Assembly: GCA_008016945.1 (NCBI GenBank)
Contig: SSGN01000025.1
Span: 1 to 56,409 of the forward strand
Direction: 5' to 3'
Source of the DNA: Flavobacteriales bacterium
GTDB lineage: Bacteria > Bacteroidota > Bacteroidia > Flavobacteriales > PHOS-HE28
DNA: 56,409 bases
The position numbers and the translations under genes were made by a program. The notes beneath the pieces were generated by a model. That model was given only the letters and a program-made list of their open reading frames with translations, was not told the origin of the DNA and made no database searches. Positions within the stretch are counted from its first letter, which is position 1. Each line of letters begins with the position of its first letter. Below are positions 16,481 to 24,900 of the stretch, in pieces.

Positions 16481-18180
16481 GGCGTTGGTGCTTGGTCCTA
16501 CTGGCGCTCGCCCCGGCATTGCTCGCCAGGGCCCAACGCCATACCGTGATCCTGGTGCCCGACAGTGGCCTGCCCGCCAAATGGACCCGGCCGATCACGA
16601 TCCCCACGGGCGCTTCCGTCCACGATGTGGTACTGGAACGGATCGATCGCCTGCGGACCATGGGCCATCTGGAGGCCACGTGCGACACCTGCTTCACCTC
16701 CAAGGACACCAGCCGATGTCCCGTTTCCGTTGGGCGTACGTACCGCTGGGCCAGGCTTCGCACGCGTGGCATCCCCCTGGAGCTGGCGAGCGCAGTGGGG
16801 TTGCGTGATAAGGCCATCGACCAACAGCCCGTTTCACCGCGCTGGCTGGTGCGCACCACGAGAACATTGCTGACCGAATGGGAGAACCATGGCCATCCCT
16901 TCGCCCGGGTCTGGTTCGACAGCCTTGCACACACCGCCGACGGCTTGAGCGCCGTGCTCTGCGCCGACCCTGGGCGCCTGGTGCGGTACGATAGCGTGGT
17001 GGTCCGCGGCACGGTCCGGACCAGCATGCGCTACCTGCAGGCCAGCATCGCCATCAAACCGGGCGACCTGTACAACGAGAGCGTGTTGAACGCCGTGGAC
17101 AACCGCCTGCGCGAACTGCCGTTCATCACCCAGAAGCAGCGGCCCTTTGTCCAATTCACACCCGAAAGCACCAAGCTGTTCCTGTTCCTGGATGCCAAGA
17201 AGGCCAGCAGCATCAATGGCGTTCTGGGCCTGCAGCCCGACGCGGTGACGGGACGTGTCCAATTGACGGGTGATATCGACCTGCGCCTGCGTAACGCACT
17301 GCGCCGGGGCGAGGCCATCGCTTTGAACTGGCGAAGTCTTCAGAACTCCACCCAGGACCTGAAGGTGTCGGGTAACCTGCCGTTCGCCTTCAACACGCCG
17401 TTCGGGATCGATGCCAGCCTTAAGCTGTTCAAGCGCGACACCAGCTACCTGGAGGTGACCTCACGGATCGGCGCGGAGTACCTGATGACCCGTGGAGACA
17501 AAGTGACCCTCTTCGTCAACAGCAAGAGCAGCGACCGCCTTGGCTCCAACACGTACGCGCAGGCCGGCATGGCCGACGTGACCTTGGTGAGCTACGGCCT
17601 GAGCATCGGACGAGAACGCTTCGACTACCGATTCAACCCACGACGTGGGCACGCCTTGCTGCTGGAGGGAAGTGCCGGCCGAAAACATACCAGCCAGGCC
17701 GTGTTCGGCCTGGTGGAGCAGCCGCCCACGATCACCACCGTGCAGCTGGAGGTGATGGGAACCACGGTGGCGCATGTGGCCTTGGGCCGGAAAAGCACCA
17801 TCCGGCTGGTGGCGCAGGGCGGGCACATGGAGAATGACGACCTCTACACGAACGAGCTCTACCGTATGGGTGGATCGAAGAGCCTTCGTGGCTTCGACGA
17901 GGCTTCCATCCTCTGCTCCAGCTACGCCATCGGCACCGTGGAGTACCGGTTCCTATTCGAGGAGAACAGCAACTTCTTCCTCTTCGTGGACCAAGGCTGG
18001 TGGGAACGCAACGTGCAGGACGACTTCAGCACCGACACACCGATCGGCTTCGGCCTGGGCACCACGTTCGAGACCAAGGCCGGACTCTTCAGCCTCACCT
18101 ATGCGTTAGGGCAACAATTCGACAACACCGTGCAACTACGTGGTGGCAAGGTCCATTTCGGATTCATCAGCTTGTTCTGA
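16471..18180 (+). CDS. Omp85-superfamily (BamA/TamA-like) outer-membrane protein
   Basis: A 569-residue protein with a signal peptide (MSVRRWCLVLLALAPALLARA). The region from about residue 24 to 170 is of no recognised fold. One POTRA-like domain follows at about 173-245 (YDSVVVRGTVRTSMRYLQASIAIKPGDLYNE, split over strands and helix). The rest is a C-terminal 16-strand-type barrel whose conserved loop motif LRGF is near residue 471 (surface antigen D15 family). It is shorter than BamA, which carries five POTRAs, so it is probably a TamA-like or patatin-like-associated paralogue for assembly or export of other outer-membrane proteins. ATG 16471 is preferred over an in-frame TTG at 16459 because it starts the signal peptide. 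Confidence 0.82.
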   Translation: MSVRRWCLVLLALAPALLARAQRHTVILVPDSGLPAKWTRPITIPTGASVHDVVLERIDRLRTMGHLEATCDTCFTSKDTSRCPVSVGRTYRWARLRTRGIPLELASAVGLRDKAIDQQPVSPRWLVRTTRTLLTEWENHGHPFARVWFDSLAHTADGLSAVLCADPGRLVRYDSVVVRGTVRTSMRYLQASIAIKPGDLYNESVLNAVDNRLRELPFITQKQRPFVQFTPESTKLFLFLDAKKASSINGVLGLQPDAVTGRVQLTGDIDLRLRNALRRGEAIALNWRSLQNSTQDLKVSGNLPFAFNTPFGIDASLKLFKRDTSYLEVTSRIGAEYLMTRGDKVTLFVNSKSSDRLGSNTYAQAGMADVTLVSYGLSIGRERFDYRFNPRRGHALLLEGSAGRKHTSQAVFGLVEQPPTITTVQLEVMGTTVAHVALGRKSTIRLVAQGGHMENDDLYTNELYRMGGSKSLRGFDEASILCSSYAIGTVEYRFLFEENSNFFLFVDQGWWERNVQDDFSTDTPIGFGLGTTFETKAGLFSLTYALGQQFDNTVQLRGGKVHFGFISLF

Positions 18181-18193
18181 CCGGCCAAGGCCC

Positions 18194-18228
18194 CTGAGCC
18201 TGTCCGGGATCCCTTCGTAGGCTCTCAG
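18194..18228 (+). terminator. Imperfect hairpin after the Omp85-type gene
   Basis: CTGAGCCT (18194-18201) pairs with AGGCTCTCAG (18219-18228) leaving a 2-nt bulge; the loop contains the palindrome GGGATCCC. It starts 14 nt after the stop. Confidence 0.4.
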
Positions 18229-18246
18229 GAGCCCTCCTCATGCACT

Positions 18247-18254
18247 TACCTTCG
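18247..18254 (+). promoter_or_regulatory. -7-like box of the L,D-transpeptidase gene (TACCTTCG)
   Basis: TACCTTCG lies only 4 nt before ATG 18259, so the predicted transcript would start at or next to the start codon. Confidence 0.45.
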
Positions 18255-18258
18255 AAGC

Positions 18259-18867
18259 ATGGTACGCGAACTGCTGCTCGCCATGATCCTTGCAGCGGGG
18301 CCCCACAGCCCTGCGGGTGCTCCACTCCAAGGCGTGGTGGACCTGCTGATGGAGTACCTGGAAATACGATACCCCGAGCAGACGTTCACCGGCGATGTGC
18401 TGTATGTCTCCATCCATCGACAGGCCCTGTTCCATGTGCGCGACCGGCAGCTGATGCAGGTGTATCCGGTGGCCACGGCCAAAGCAGGCCTGGGAGGGGA
18501 CGACGGCAGTTGGCGAACCCCCACGGGATTGCACCGGATCAGTGAGAAATACGGCGATGGGGTACCGGAACTTGGCATCCTGCGCGATCGGAAATTCACC
18601 GGAGAACTCGCGGACCCCGACTTCGCGGGGGTGGACAAGGATTGGATCACCTCCCGGATCCTGTGGCTGGACGGTCTGGAACCGGGCGTGAACCGTGGCG
18701 ACAACGTGGACAGCCATGCCCGGTACATCTACATCCATGGAACGGCCAACGAGAAGAGCATCGGAACGGCCAGTAGCATGGGCTGTGTACGCATGCGCAA
18801 CCACGATGTCATACGCCTGTATGATGCCGTCCCCGTGGGAGCCTTGGTGGTGATCCTGGACAACTGA
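18259..18867 (+). CDS. L,D-transpeptidase (YkuD-fold) family protein
   Basis: A 202-residue exported enzyme expected to form or remodel 3-3 peptidoglycan cross-links, or attach proteins to peptidoglycan, in the periplasm. The short hydrophobic N-terminus (about residues 4-20) looks like a signal peptide. The catalytic block is intact: His160 in YIHGT and Cys176 in ASSMGCVRM, the hallmark S-x-G-C-[VI]-R pattern. The sequence between (GSWRTPTGLHRIS) is the typical YkuD strand. It is a single-gene unit with a promoter box abutting its start; a similar arrangement precedes the next gene. Confidence 0.88.
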   Translation: MVRELLLAMILAAGPHSPAGAPLQGVVDLLMEYLEIRYPEQTFTGDVLYVSIHRQALFHVRDRQLMQVYPVATAKAGLGGDDGSWRTPTGLHRISEKYGDGVPELGILRDRKFTGELADPDFAGVDKDWITSRILWLDGLEPGVNRGDNVDSHARYIYIHGTANEKSIGTASSMGCVRMRNHDVIRLYDAVPVGALVVILDN

Positions 18868-18903
18868 GCCGCGACACCGGCGGAGGGCAGCTACCGCCCT
18901 GCT

Positions 18904-18911
18904 TAACTTCG
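18904..18911 (+). promoter_or_regulatory. -7-like box of the GWxTD gene (TAACTTCG)
   Basis: TAACTTCG lies 5 nt before ATG 18917. It supports 18917 as transcript start, although the signal sequence would fit a start at 19001 better. Confidence 0.4.
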
Positions 18912-18916
18912 TGCCA

Positions 18917-20305
18917 ATGGAGCGCACCACACCAACGCAACGAGCGACCGATCATGGTCCGCATGGCCAGGCACGCCCTCGGGTAAGCGTGCCTGTCGGA
19001 ATGGTGGGTGGCCGTTGGGCCTTGAACCTCGTGCAGCCCATCACCGGCCTCCTATTCGTGGCACTGATGGCCGCAGGCTGTTCATCCACCGCCTCGCTGA
19101 CCAAGCGCGACAATCTTTCCTACCTATACGGCAAAGGCAGTGTACAACTTCCGTTGCAGGCCCGCATCCACCACCTGGGCAACGACCACTCGCGGGTGTA
19201 CTACACGCTGAACACATCCGACCTGCTGTACAAGAGAGATGGTGGCGGTGGGCCATTCCACGCGGCCGTTCGCATCAGCTACGGATCATACGACACCTTC
19301 GACTCCAAGGTGCCGCTGGACAGTGCCAGCACCCTGATCAACGATGCGAGCGACTCGCCTTCCGAAGAGCGTGAGCTGATCGGCAGCATGGACCTTCGGC
19401 GGCTGGAACGGCGCTCATTCGTACTGAAAGTGGAGGCCCATGACCTGAACCGCGATGTGCGCAGCACCGTGTTCCTCCGCGTGGATCGCGACGAACAGGC
19501 CACCGACCAATACTTCATGCCCGTTGACACCAGCCATGGACTCCCCTACTTCACCGACCATTTCAACGGTGGTGTGGTGCGCATCCACTGCAAACGTTGT
19601 GCGAACGCTCGCTTGACGGTGCGCCGGTACCCTGCCCATACGAACCTGCCCGCTCCCGTTTTCACCACGAACCCTCCGGCAGACCCCACTGCGAGCGCAC
19701 CGCCCGACACCACCTTCACGGCAATGGTCGATGACAACGGCCACTTCAGACTTGACCTGTCCCGAACAGGAGCGTACCGGATATACCTGGACACGGCCCA
19801 TACGCCGAGCTATGCGGTGTATTCGATCTCCGAAGCTTATCCCATCGTGGCCACGACGGATGACATGTTGAAGCCGATCCGCTACATCACATCAAACCAG
19901 GAATACGAACGGATCCAGAAAAGCGATGACGTGCGGCAGGCCGTTGAGCGCTTCTGGATCGATGCGGCCGGAGACCGTGAACGTGGACGCGAGGCCATCC
20001 GGATCTTCTACGGCCGCGTGGAGACCGCCAACCGGCATTTCACCGCCGAATCCGAAGGGTGGCGCACGGACCGCGGACTGGTGCATATCATCTTCGGCAT
20101 GCCCTCCACCATTTACAAGAATGATCAGAGCGAGACCTGGATCTACGGGGAGGAGAACAACCTGATGAGCCTCTCCTTCACCTTCAAGCCCAGAAAGGGC
20201 GCGCTGAACGACAATGACCTGGTCTTGGAGCGCGATCCGATGTTGAAGGGAGCCTGGTACCGGAACGTGGAAAGCTGGCGCAACGGAAGGGTATACCAGA
20301 ACTGA
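18917..20305 (+). CDS. GWxTD-domain lipoprotein
   Basis: A Bacteroidota lipoprotein carrying the C-terminal GWxTD domain (here EGWRTDRGLVHIIFG, near residue 385). The family is of unknown function and is often found near T9SS or gliding genes. From ATG 18917 it has 462 residues, with a hydrophobic segment and lipobox ending in AAGC followed by SSTAS at about residues 37-57. ATG 19001 would give a more normal 27-residue signal sequence. The central part (about residues 60-330) is beta-rich and unassigned. It is not linked here to the adhesin operon, which begins 1.3 kb downstream after rlmB. Confidence 0.85.
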   Translation: MERTTPTQRATDHGPHGQARPRVSVPVGMVGGRWALNLVQPITGLLFVALMAAGCSSTASLTKRDNLSYLYGKGSVQLPLQARIHHLGNDHSRVYYTLNTSDLLYKRDGGGGPFHAAVRISYGSYDTFDSKVPLDSASTLINDASDSPSEERELIGSMDLRRLERRSFVLKVEAHDLNRDVRSTVFLRVDRDEQATDQYFMPVDTSHGLPYFTDHFNGGVVRIHCKRCANARLTVRRYPAHTNLPAPVFTTNPPADPTASAPPDTTFTAMVDDNGHFRLDLSRTGAYRIYLDTAHTPSYAVYSISEAYPIVATTDDMLKPIRYITSNQEYERIQKSDDVRQAVERFWIDAAGDRERGREAIRIFYGRVETANRHFTAESEGWRTDRGLVHIIFGMPSTIYKNDQSETWIYGEENNLMSLSFTFKPRKGALNDNDLVLERDPMLKGAWYRNVESWRNGRVYQN

Positions 20306-20316
20306 TCATATCCGAT

Positions 20317-20336
20317 GGCGGGCCGATCAACCCGCC
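20317..20336 (+). terminator. Hairpin after the GWxTD gene
   Basis: GGCGGG (20317-20322) and CCCGCC (20331-20336) form a 6-bp stem with an 8-nt loop, 12 nt after the stop and followed by GAAAAC. It separates the transcript from rlmB. Confidence 0.45.
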
Positions 20337-20386
20337 GAAAACAGGCTGTCTTCGGGGCACCAGGCCGATAACCGGCCGCGAACCCT

Positions 20387-20394
20387 CACCTTTG
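20387..20394 (+). promoter_or_regulatory. -7-like box of rlmB (CACCTTTG)
   Basis: CACCTTTG lies 4 nt before ATG 20399, the same arrangement as at 18247 and 18904. Confidence 0.4.
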
Positions 20395-20398
20395 TGCC

Positions 20399-21145
20399 AT
20401 GGCAGCGAACGACCTTGTATGCGGCGTATGGCCGGTGATCGAAGCCCTGCGTGCGGGAAAGAACGTGGAGAAGCTGCTGATCCGACGGGAGGCCGGTGGT
20501 GATGGGATCCGGGAGATCCGCCAGTTGGCCATGGACCGCCAGATCCCTTGGCAACCCGTTCCGGTGGAGAAACTGGACCGGTTGACACGCACTGAACACC
20601 AAGGTGTGATCGCCTTCCTGAGCCAGGTGGAGGAACAGGACCTGCAAGAAGTGATCGCGCGCGCGTACGAGAACGGTGAGACGCCACTGATCCTGGCCCT
20701 GGATAGCGTGACGGACGTTCGCAACATGGGGGCCATCGCCCGTAGTGCCGAATGCTTCGGAGTGCATGCCTTGCTCGTTCCGAAGATGGGTACGGCGCGC
20801 CTGGGGCCCGATGCCGTGAAGAGCTCCGCCGGGGCACTATTGCGTAAACCCGTGTGCCGGGTAAGCCGATTGGCCGACGGTCTGCGTGCGGCGCGTGACC
20901 ATGGCCTGCGGATCGTCGCATGCACCGAGAAAGGGGCCACACCTCTGTCCCAATGCGACCTGTCGGGCCCACTGGTGATCGTGATGGGAGCCGAGGATGA
21001 GGGTATCAGCGATGCGATCCTACGGATGGCAGACGAGCTGGTGAAGATCCCCATGGCCGGCTCCATCGGTTCGCTGAACGTTTCCGTGGCGGCAGGGATC
21101 ATCCTGCACCAGGCCTTGGAGAAGCGTCAACAGGGCGCAGCCTGA
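20399..21145 (+). CDS. rlmB: 23S rRNA (guanosine-2'-O)-methyltransferase RlmB
   Basis: A SpoU/TrmH-type methyltransferase predicted to 2'-O-methylate a conserved guanosine (G2251 in E. coli numbering) in the 23S rRNA peptidyl-transferase loop. The 248-residue protein has an N-terminal substrate-binding domain (VCGVWPVIEALRAG, about residues 1-75). The C-terminal trefoil-knot SPOUT domain has motif 1 (SVTDVRNMGAIARSAECFG), motif 2 (VMGAEDEGIS) and motif 3 (IPMAGSIGSLNVSVAAGI). Other TrmH-family rRNA targets are conceivable, but RlmB is the usual assignment for this size and N-terminus. Confidence 0.92.
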   Translation: MAANDLVCGVWPVIEALRAGKNVEKLLIRREAGGDGIREIRQLAMDRQIPWQPVPVEKLDRLTRTEHQGVIAFLSQVEEQDLQEVIARAYENGETPLILALDSVTDVRNMGAIARSAECFGVHALLVPKMGTARLGPDAVKSSAGALLRKPVCRVSRLADGLRAARDHGLRIVACTEKGATPLSQCDLSGPLVIVMGAEDEGISDAILRMADELVKIPMAGSIGSLNVSVAAGIILHQALEKRQQGAA

Positions 21146-21582
21146 CCGGGCATCCCAGGTGAACCAGGATACTTCCGGACCACCTTCGATCGGATAGATG
21201 CCGGGAGGGGGTAAGCCCTTCGGCCGACCGCCCCCTTCCGCTGAACGCGCCGTGTGCGGGGGGCGCGCATGGGATGGCTCATATCCATACTCCAGCCTAT
21301 CCGCTTGATCATTTTCCTCAGGCCTTCACCGAAAGACCTGTGCCGTAGGTCCCGCTACACCAGTGGCCTCCCGTATCGGTCTGTGCATGAACAGCCATGC
21401 ATCTCCGGCCGCTCTTGACCGGCCCAATGGTAGCGAACCGATCGCCGAAAGGACCCATCGCCAGTCACGACCGGTTCATCTGCCGTTGAACCTTTCCCGT
21501 CGAACTTCAGTATAAATGGCCCAGACCATGCTCCTCGCCGCTCATGGACCACTCATCCAACAGCGGCCCGAACGAACCGACG
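21146..21582. other. Gene-free spacer before the adhesin operon
   Basis: I see no credible gene in these 437 nt; two short minus-strand frames lack coding character. It contains a GC hairpin (CGCGCC 21246-21251, GGCGCG 21262-21267) that may end the rlmB transcript, a copy of the dispersed repeat at 21365-21432, and AT-richer sequence around 21505-21520 that may hold the operon promoter. No clean -7 box stands out. Confidence 0.5.
21365..21432 (+). repeat. Dispersed 68-nt repeat, copy A
   Basis: It aligns without gaps to 42773-42840 with 54 of 68 identical bases by my count. Shared words include GGCCTCCCG, ATCGG, CTGTG, GCATCT, CGGCCGCT, TTGA and ATGGTA. It lies in the spacer after rlmB. Confidence 0.75.
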
Positions 21583-21948
21583 ATGAAGAACACATCGATC
21601 CTTTTGCGCGCACTTGGCCTCCTGCTGGTACTGATCGGCACCCGTAGCCAAGCCCAAGACCAGCACCTCGCCCCTTCGCGTATCACCTACCAGGTGGAAG
21701 GCTTGACGAGCGCCACCCGTGATGAGATCGTGCGCGAGCTGAAGCGCACCGGCGACATGCACCTGGTCTTCGCCTGTGTACCTGCGGGCATCATCGTCCT
21801 GGAGGCACGATCGGGCGCAACACCTACCGAGCTTGAGGCCCGATCCTCGGCGATGCTGCGCAGCCGCTCCTCGGCCTCGCGGGTCCGCCGATCGGAACAA
21901 ACCCTGGCCCAGGCCGAAGCCGCCTGCGAACAAGTACGCAACCGATGA
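21583..21948 (+). CDS. Small secreted protein coupled to the giant adhesin gene
   Basis: A 121-residue protein with a signal peptide (MKNTSILLRALGLLLVLIGTRSQAQ, about 25 residues). The mature part begins with one compact alpha/beta unit (ITYQVEGLTSATRDEIVRELKRTGDMHLVFACVPAG, split) reminiscent of a heavy-metal-associated or ferredoxin-like fold. It ends in an Arg/Ser/Ala-rich helix (about residues 85-121). I do not recognise a family. ATG 21583 is preferred over in-frame ATG 21544 because it begins the signal peptide. Its TGA overlaps the ATG of the giant gene, so the two are translationally coupled and it likely acts in the same export or surface system. Confidence 0.7.
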   Translation: MKNTSILLRALGLLLVLIGTRSQAQDQHLAPSRITYQVEGLTSATRDEIVRELKRTGDMHLVFACVPAGIIVLEARSGATPTELEARSSAMLRSRSSASRVRRSEQTLAQAEAACEQVRNR

Positions 21949-24900
21949 CACCGAAGACGACCATGCCGTTGCGCGCACGAATGAACCTTCGACCGATCCT
22001 CACGGGGTTGGCCGTTCCGCTGCTGTTCCAGGTCGCCGAAGCACAGCTCACGGTGGCCCCACAGACCGACCTACAGGCGTTGGCCTCCACCATCACCGGG
22101 CCGGGAGTGGTCATCGCCAATCCGGTGATCAACTGCCACGCACAAGGCTACGGCACCTTCACCTACGCCGGTAGCAACCTGGGGATCGACGAGGGCGTGA
22201 TCCTCGGCTCGGGCAAGATCTCCGACGCCATCGGCCCGAACAGCGTGGAGAACAAGAGCTTCGAACAGGGCACCAGCGGAAACGCCCTCCTGAACGTGGT
22301 GACCGGACGCAACACGAAGGACGCCTGCCTCTTCGAATTCGACATCATCCCGAGTGGCGACTCCCTCCGATTCAACTTCGTACTGGGGAGTGAGGAATAC
22401 AACGAATGGGTGGGCTCGCAATACAACGATGTATTCGGGTTCTTCATCAGTGGCCCTGGCATCGCCGGCGACCCCGGCATCGGCAACGACCATAACATCG
22501 CTTTGGTGCCGGGCACCAACCAGCCGGTCACCATCAACAACGTCAACAACGGCTCCAACAGCGCGTACTACTTCGACAACGCGGGTGGGCAGCACATCCA
22601 GTACGACGGTTTCACCCGTGGCCTGTACGCCGAATCGGCAGTACAGCCTTGCCAGACCTACCACCTGAAGCTGGTGGTGGCCGATGCCTCGGACCGCAAG
22701 TTCGACAGTGGCGTCTTCATCGAACGCATCCGAAGCAACCAGGTGACCATGACCAGCCATACGCTGAACGGGACACCGGACATGGTGGAAGGTTGCAACC
22801 CGGGCTGGGTCACCTTCACCCGCCCCTCGTCACAACCCACCCCGCTCCACCTCACCTACTACCTGCAGGGCTCCGCCATCAACGGCACGGACTACAGCGC
22901 GATCGGCAACGTGAACCCCGGGGTGGCGAAAACGGCGACCATTCCGGCGAACCAGACCTCGGTGAACGTGCCGGTGACCCCCCTCGCCGATGGCCTGAAC
23001 GAATCAACGGAGAACCTGCTGTTCATCCTGGGCAACCCTCTTTGCCCGGCGTTGAACCTGGACACCTTGAACTTCGACATCCTCGACACCCTGATCGCGA
23101 CGCTATCGCCCAACATGGCCAGGATCTGCCGGGGCGACTCGATCCAGTTGCAGGTGAACGGTGGCACCCACTACTCGTGGAGCCCGGCCTACTCGCTCAG
23201 TTCCAGTAGCGTGGCCGCACCCTGGGCCAAACCCGTACAGACCACGACCTATACCGTGGTGGTGAATGAAGGCACATGCTCGCGTACCATGAGCCGTCAG
23301 GTCAGGGTGAGCAACATGGAACTCATCCCCACCATCACCGCACCGCTCTGTTCCGGTGCCTCCAATGGCGCCATCAACCTCCAGGTGCAAGGCGGTATCG
23401 CACCGTACACCTACAGCTGGACCGGCCCGAACAGCTTCACTGCGGCCACCGAGGATCTGGTGAACATCGCGGCGGGCACCTACACCCTGGTGATCACGGA
23501 CGACCTCGGATGCACCCGGACCCGCAGCTTCAACGTGGGTTCACCGGCGGACCTCACCGGAACCCTCACACCTTCCATTCAACCCTTCGGGGAGAACATC
23601 GCCTGCCATGGCGCCAGCACAGGGACCTTGAACCTTGCACTCGTCGGCGGTACCGCGCCTTATGCCATCGCGTGGATCGGCCCGAACGGCTTCGACTCCA
23701 ACAACCAGAACCTTTCTGGGATCGGTGCCGGTAATTACAACGTACAGGTGAACGACGCCAATGGGTGTACGTTCTCCGCATCATTCAACATGACCGAGCC
23801 CACTTTCATCGCACCTGTGATGAGCGGGATGGCACATGTGCAGTGCTTCGGATCCAACACGGGTGAAGCTACCGTACAGGTCAGCGGTGGGCTACTACCC
23901 TACTCGTACGCCTGGAACAGCGCTCCGGTGCAGAACACCGCCACGGCGACCGGGCTCGCACCGGGCAGCTATACCGTCACCATCACGGATGGCTACAACT
24001 GCAGTACCACCGCAACGGCCACCATCACGGGGCCCACCGCCGCCCTAAGCACGACGGTGCAAAGCACTACCCCTGTGGCATGCTTCGGTGGCAACAACGG
24101 TGCGGCCACCATCAGTGCGAGCGGCGGTACCGCACCGTACACCTATGCATGGAACACCAGTCCGGCACAGAACACGGCCACGGCCATGGACCTCCCGGCA
24201 GGGACCTGGACTTGTACCGTAACGGACGCCCATGGCTGTAGCACCGCACAACAAGCCACCATCACGCAACCGGCGGCCGCGGTTTCCGCATCGCTGAGCT
24301 CACAGGTGAACGTGGCCTGCCACGGTACGACCACGGGCTCCGCCACCATGGCCGTGTCCGGTGGTACCGCTCCCTACTCCTTCGTTTGGAACACCTCTCC
24401 CGCACAACATGGGCCCACCGCGAACAACCTCCCGGCCGGCACATGGACGTGCAGCATCACGGACGCCAACGGTTGCGCCACCACGATGAGCGTGGACATC
24501 ACCCAGCCCGCAGCGGCACTTGCGACCTCCATCGCCGACATAACACCGGTCGGCTGCTTCGGCGACGCCACCGGATCGGCCACTATAACGGCCACCGGGG
24601 GCACCACACCCTACACGTACAGCTGGAACACCGCACCCGTGCAACACGCAGCCACGGCCGTGGGCCTCACTGCGGGCAACTGGACCTGCACGGTGACCGA
24701 CGCGAATGGATGCTCCACCATGCGCAGCATCTCGATCACCCAACCCACTGGACGTGTGATGGCCAGCGCCGGCACGGTACAGAACGTGAACTGCCACGGC
24801 GAGGCCACAGGCAGTGCCAACGTCGTGGCCAGCGGTGGAACAACACCATACACCTACAGCTGGAACACCGCGCCCGAACAGACAAGCAGCACAGCAAGCA

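Noticed and set aside
21500..21516. AGTATAAATGGC shared with 33744-33755 as a possible regulatory motif
   Set aside because: The second occurrence lies inside the coding end of the giant gene and only 12 nt match; chance is adequate.
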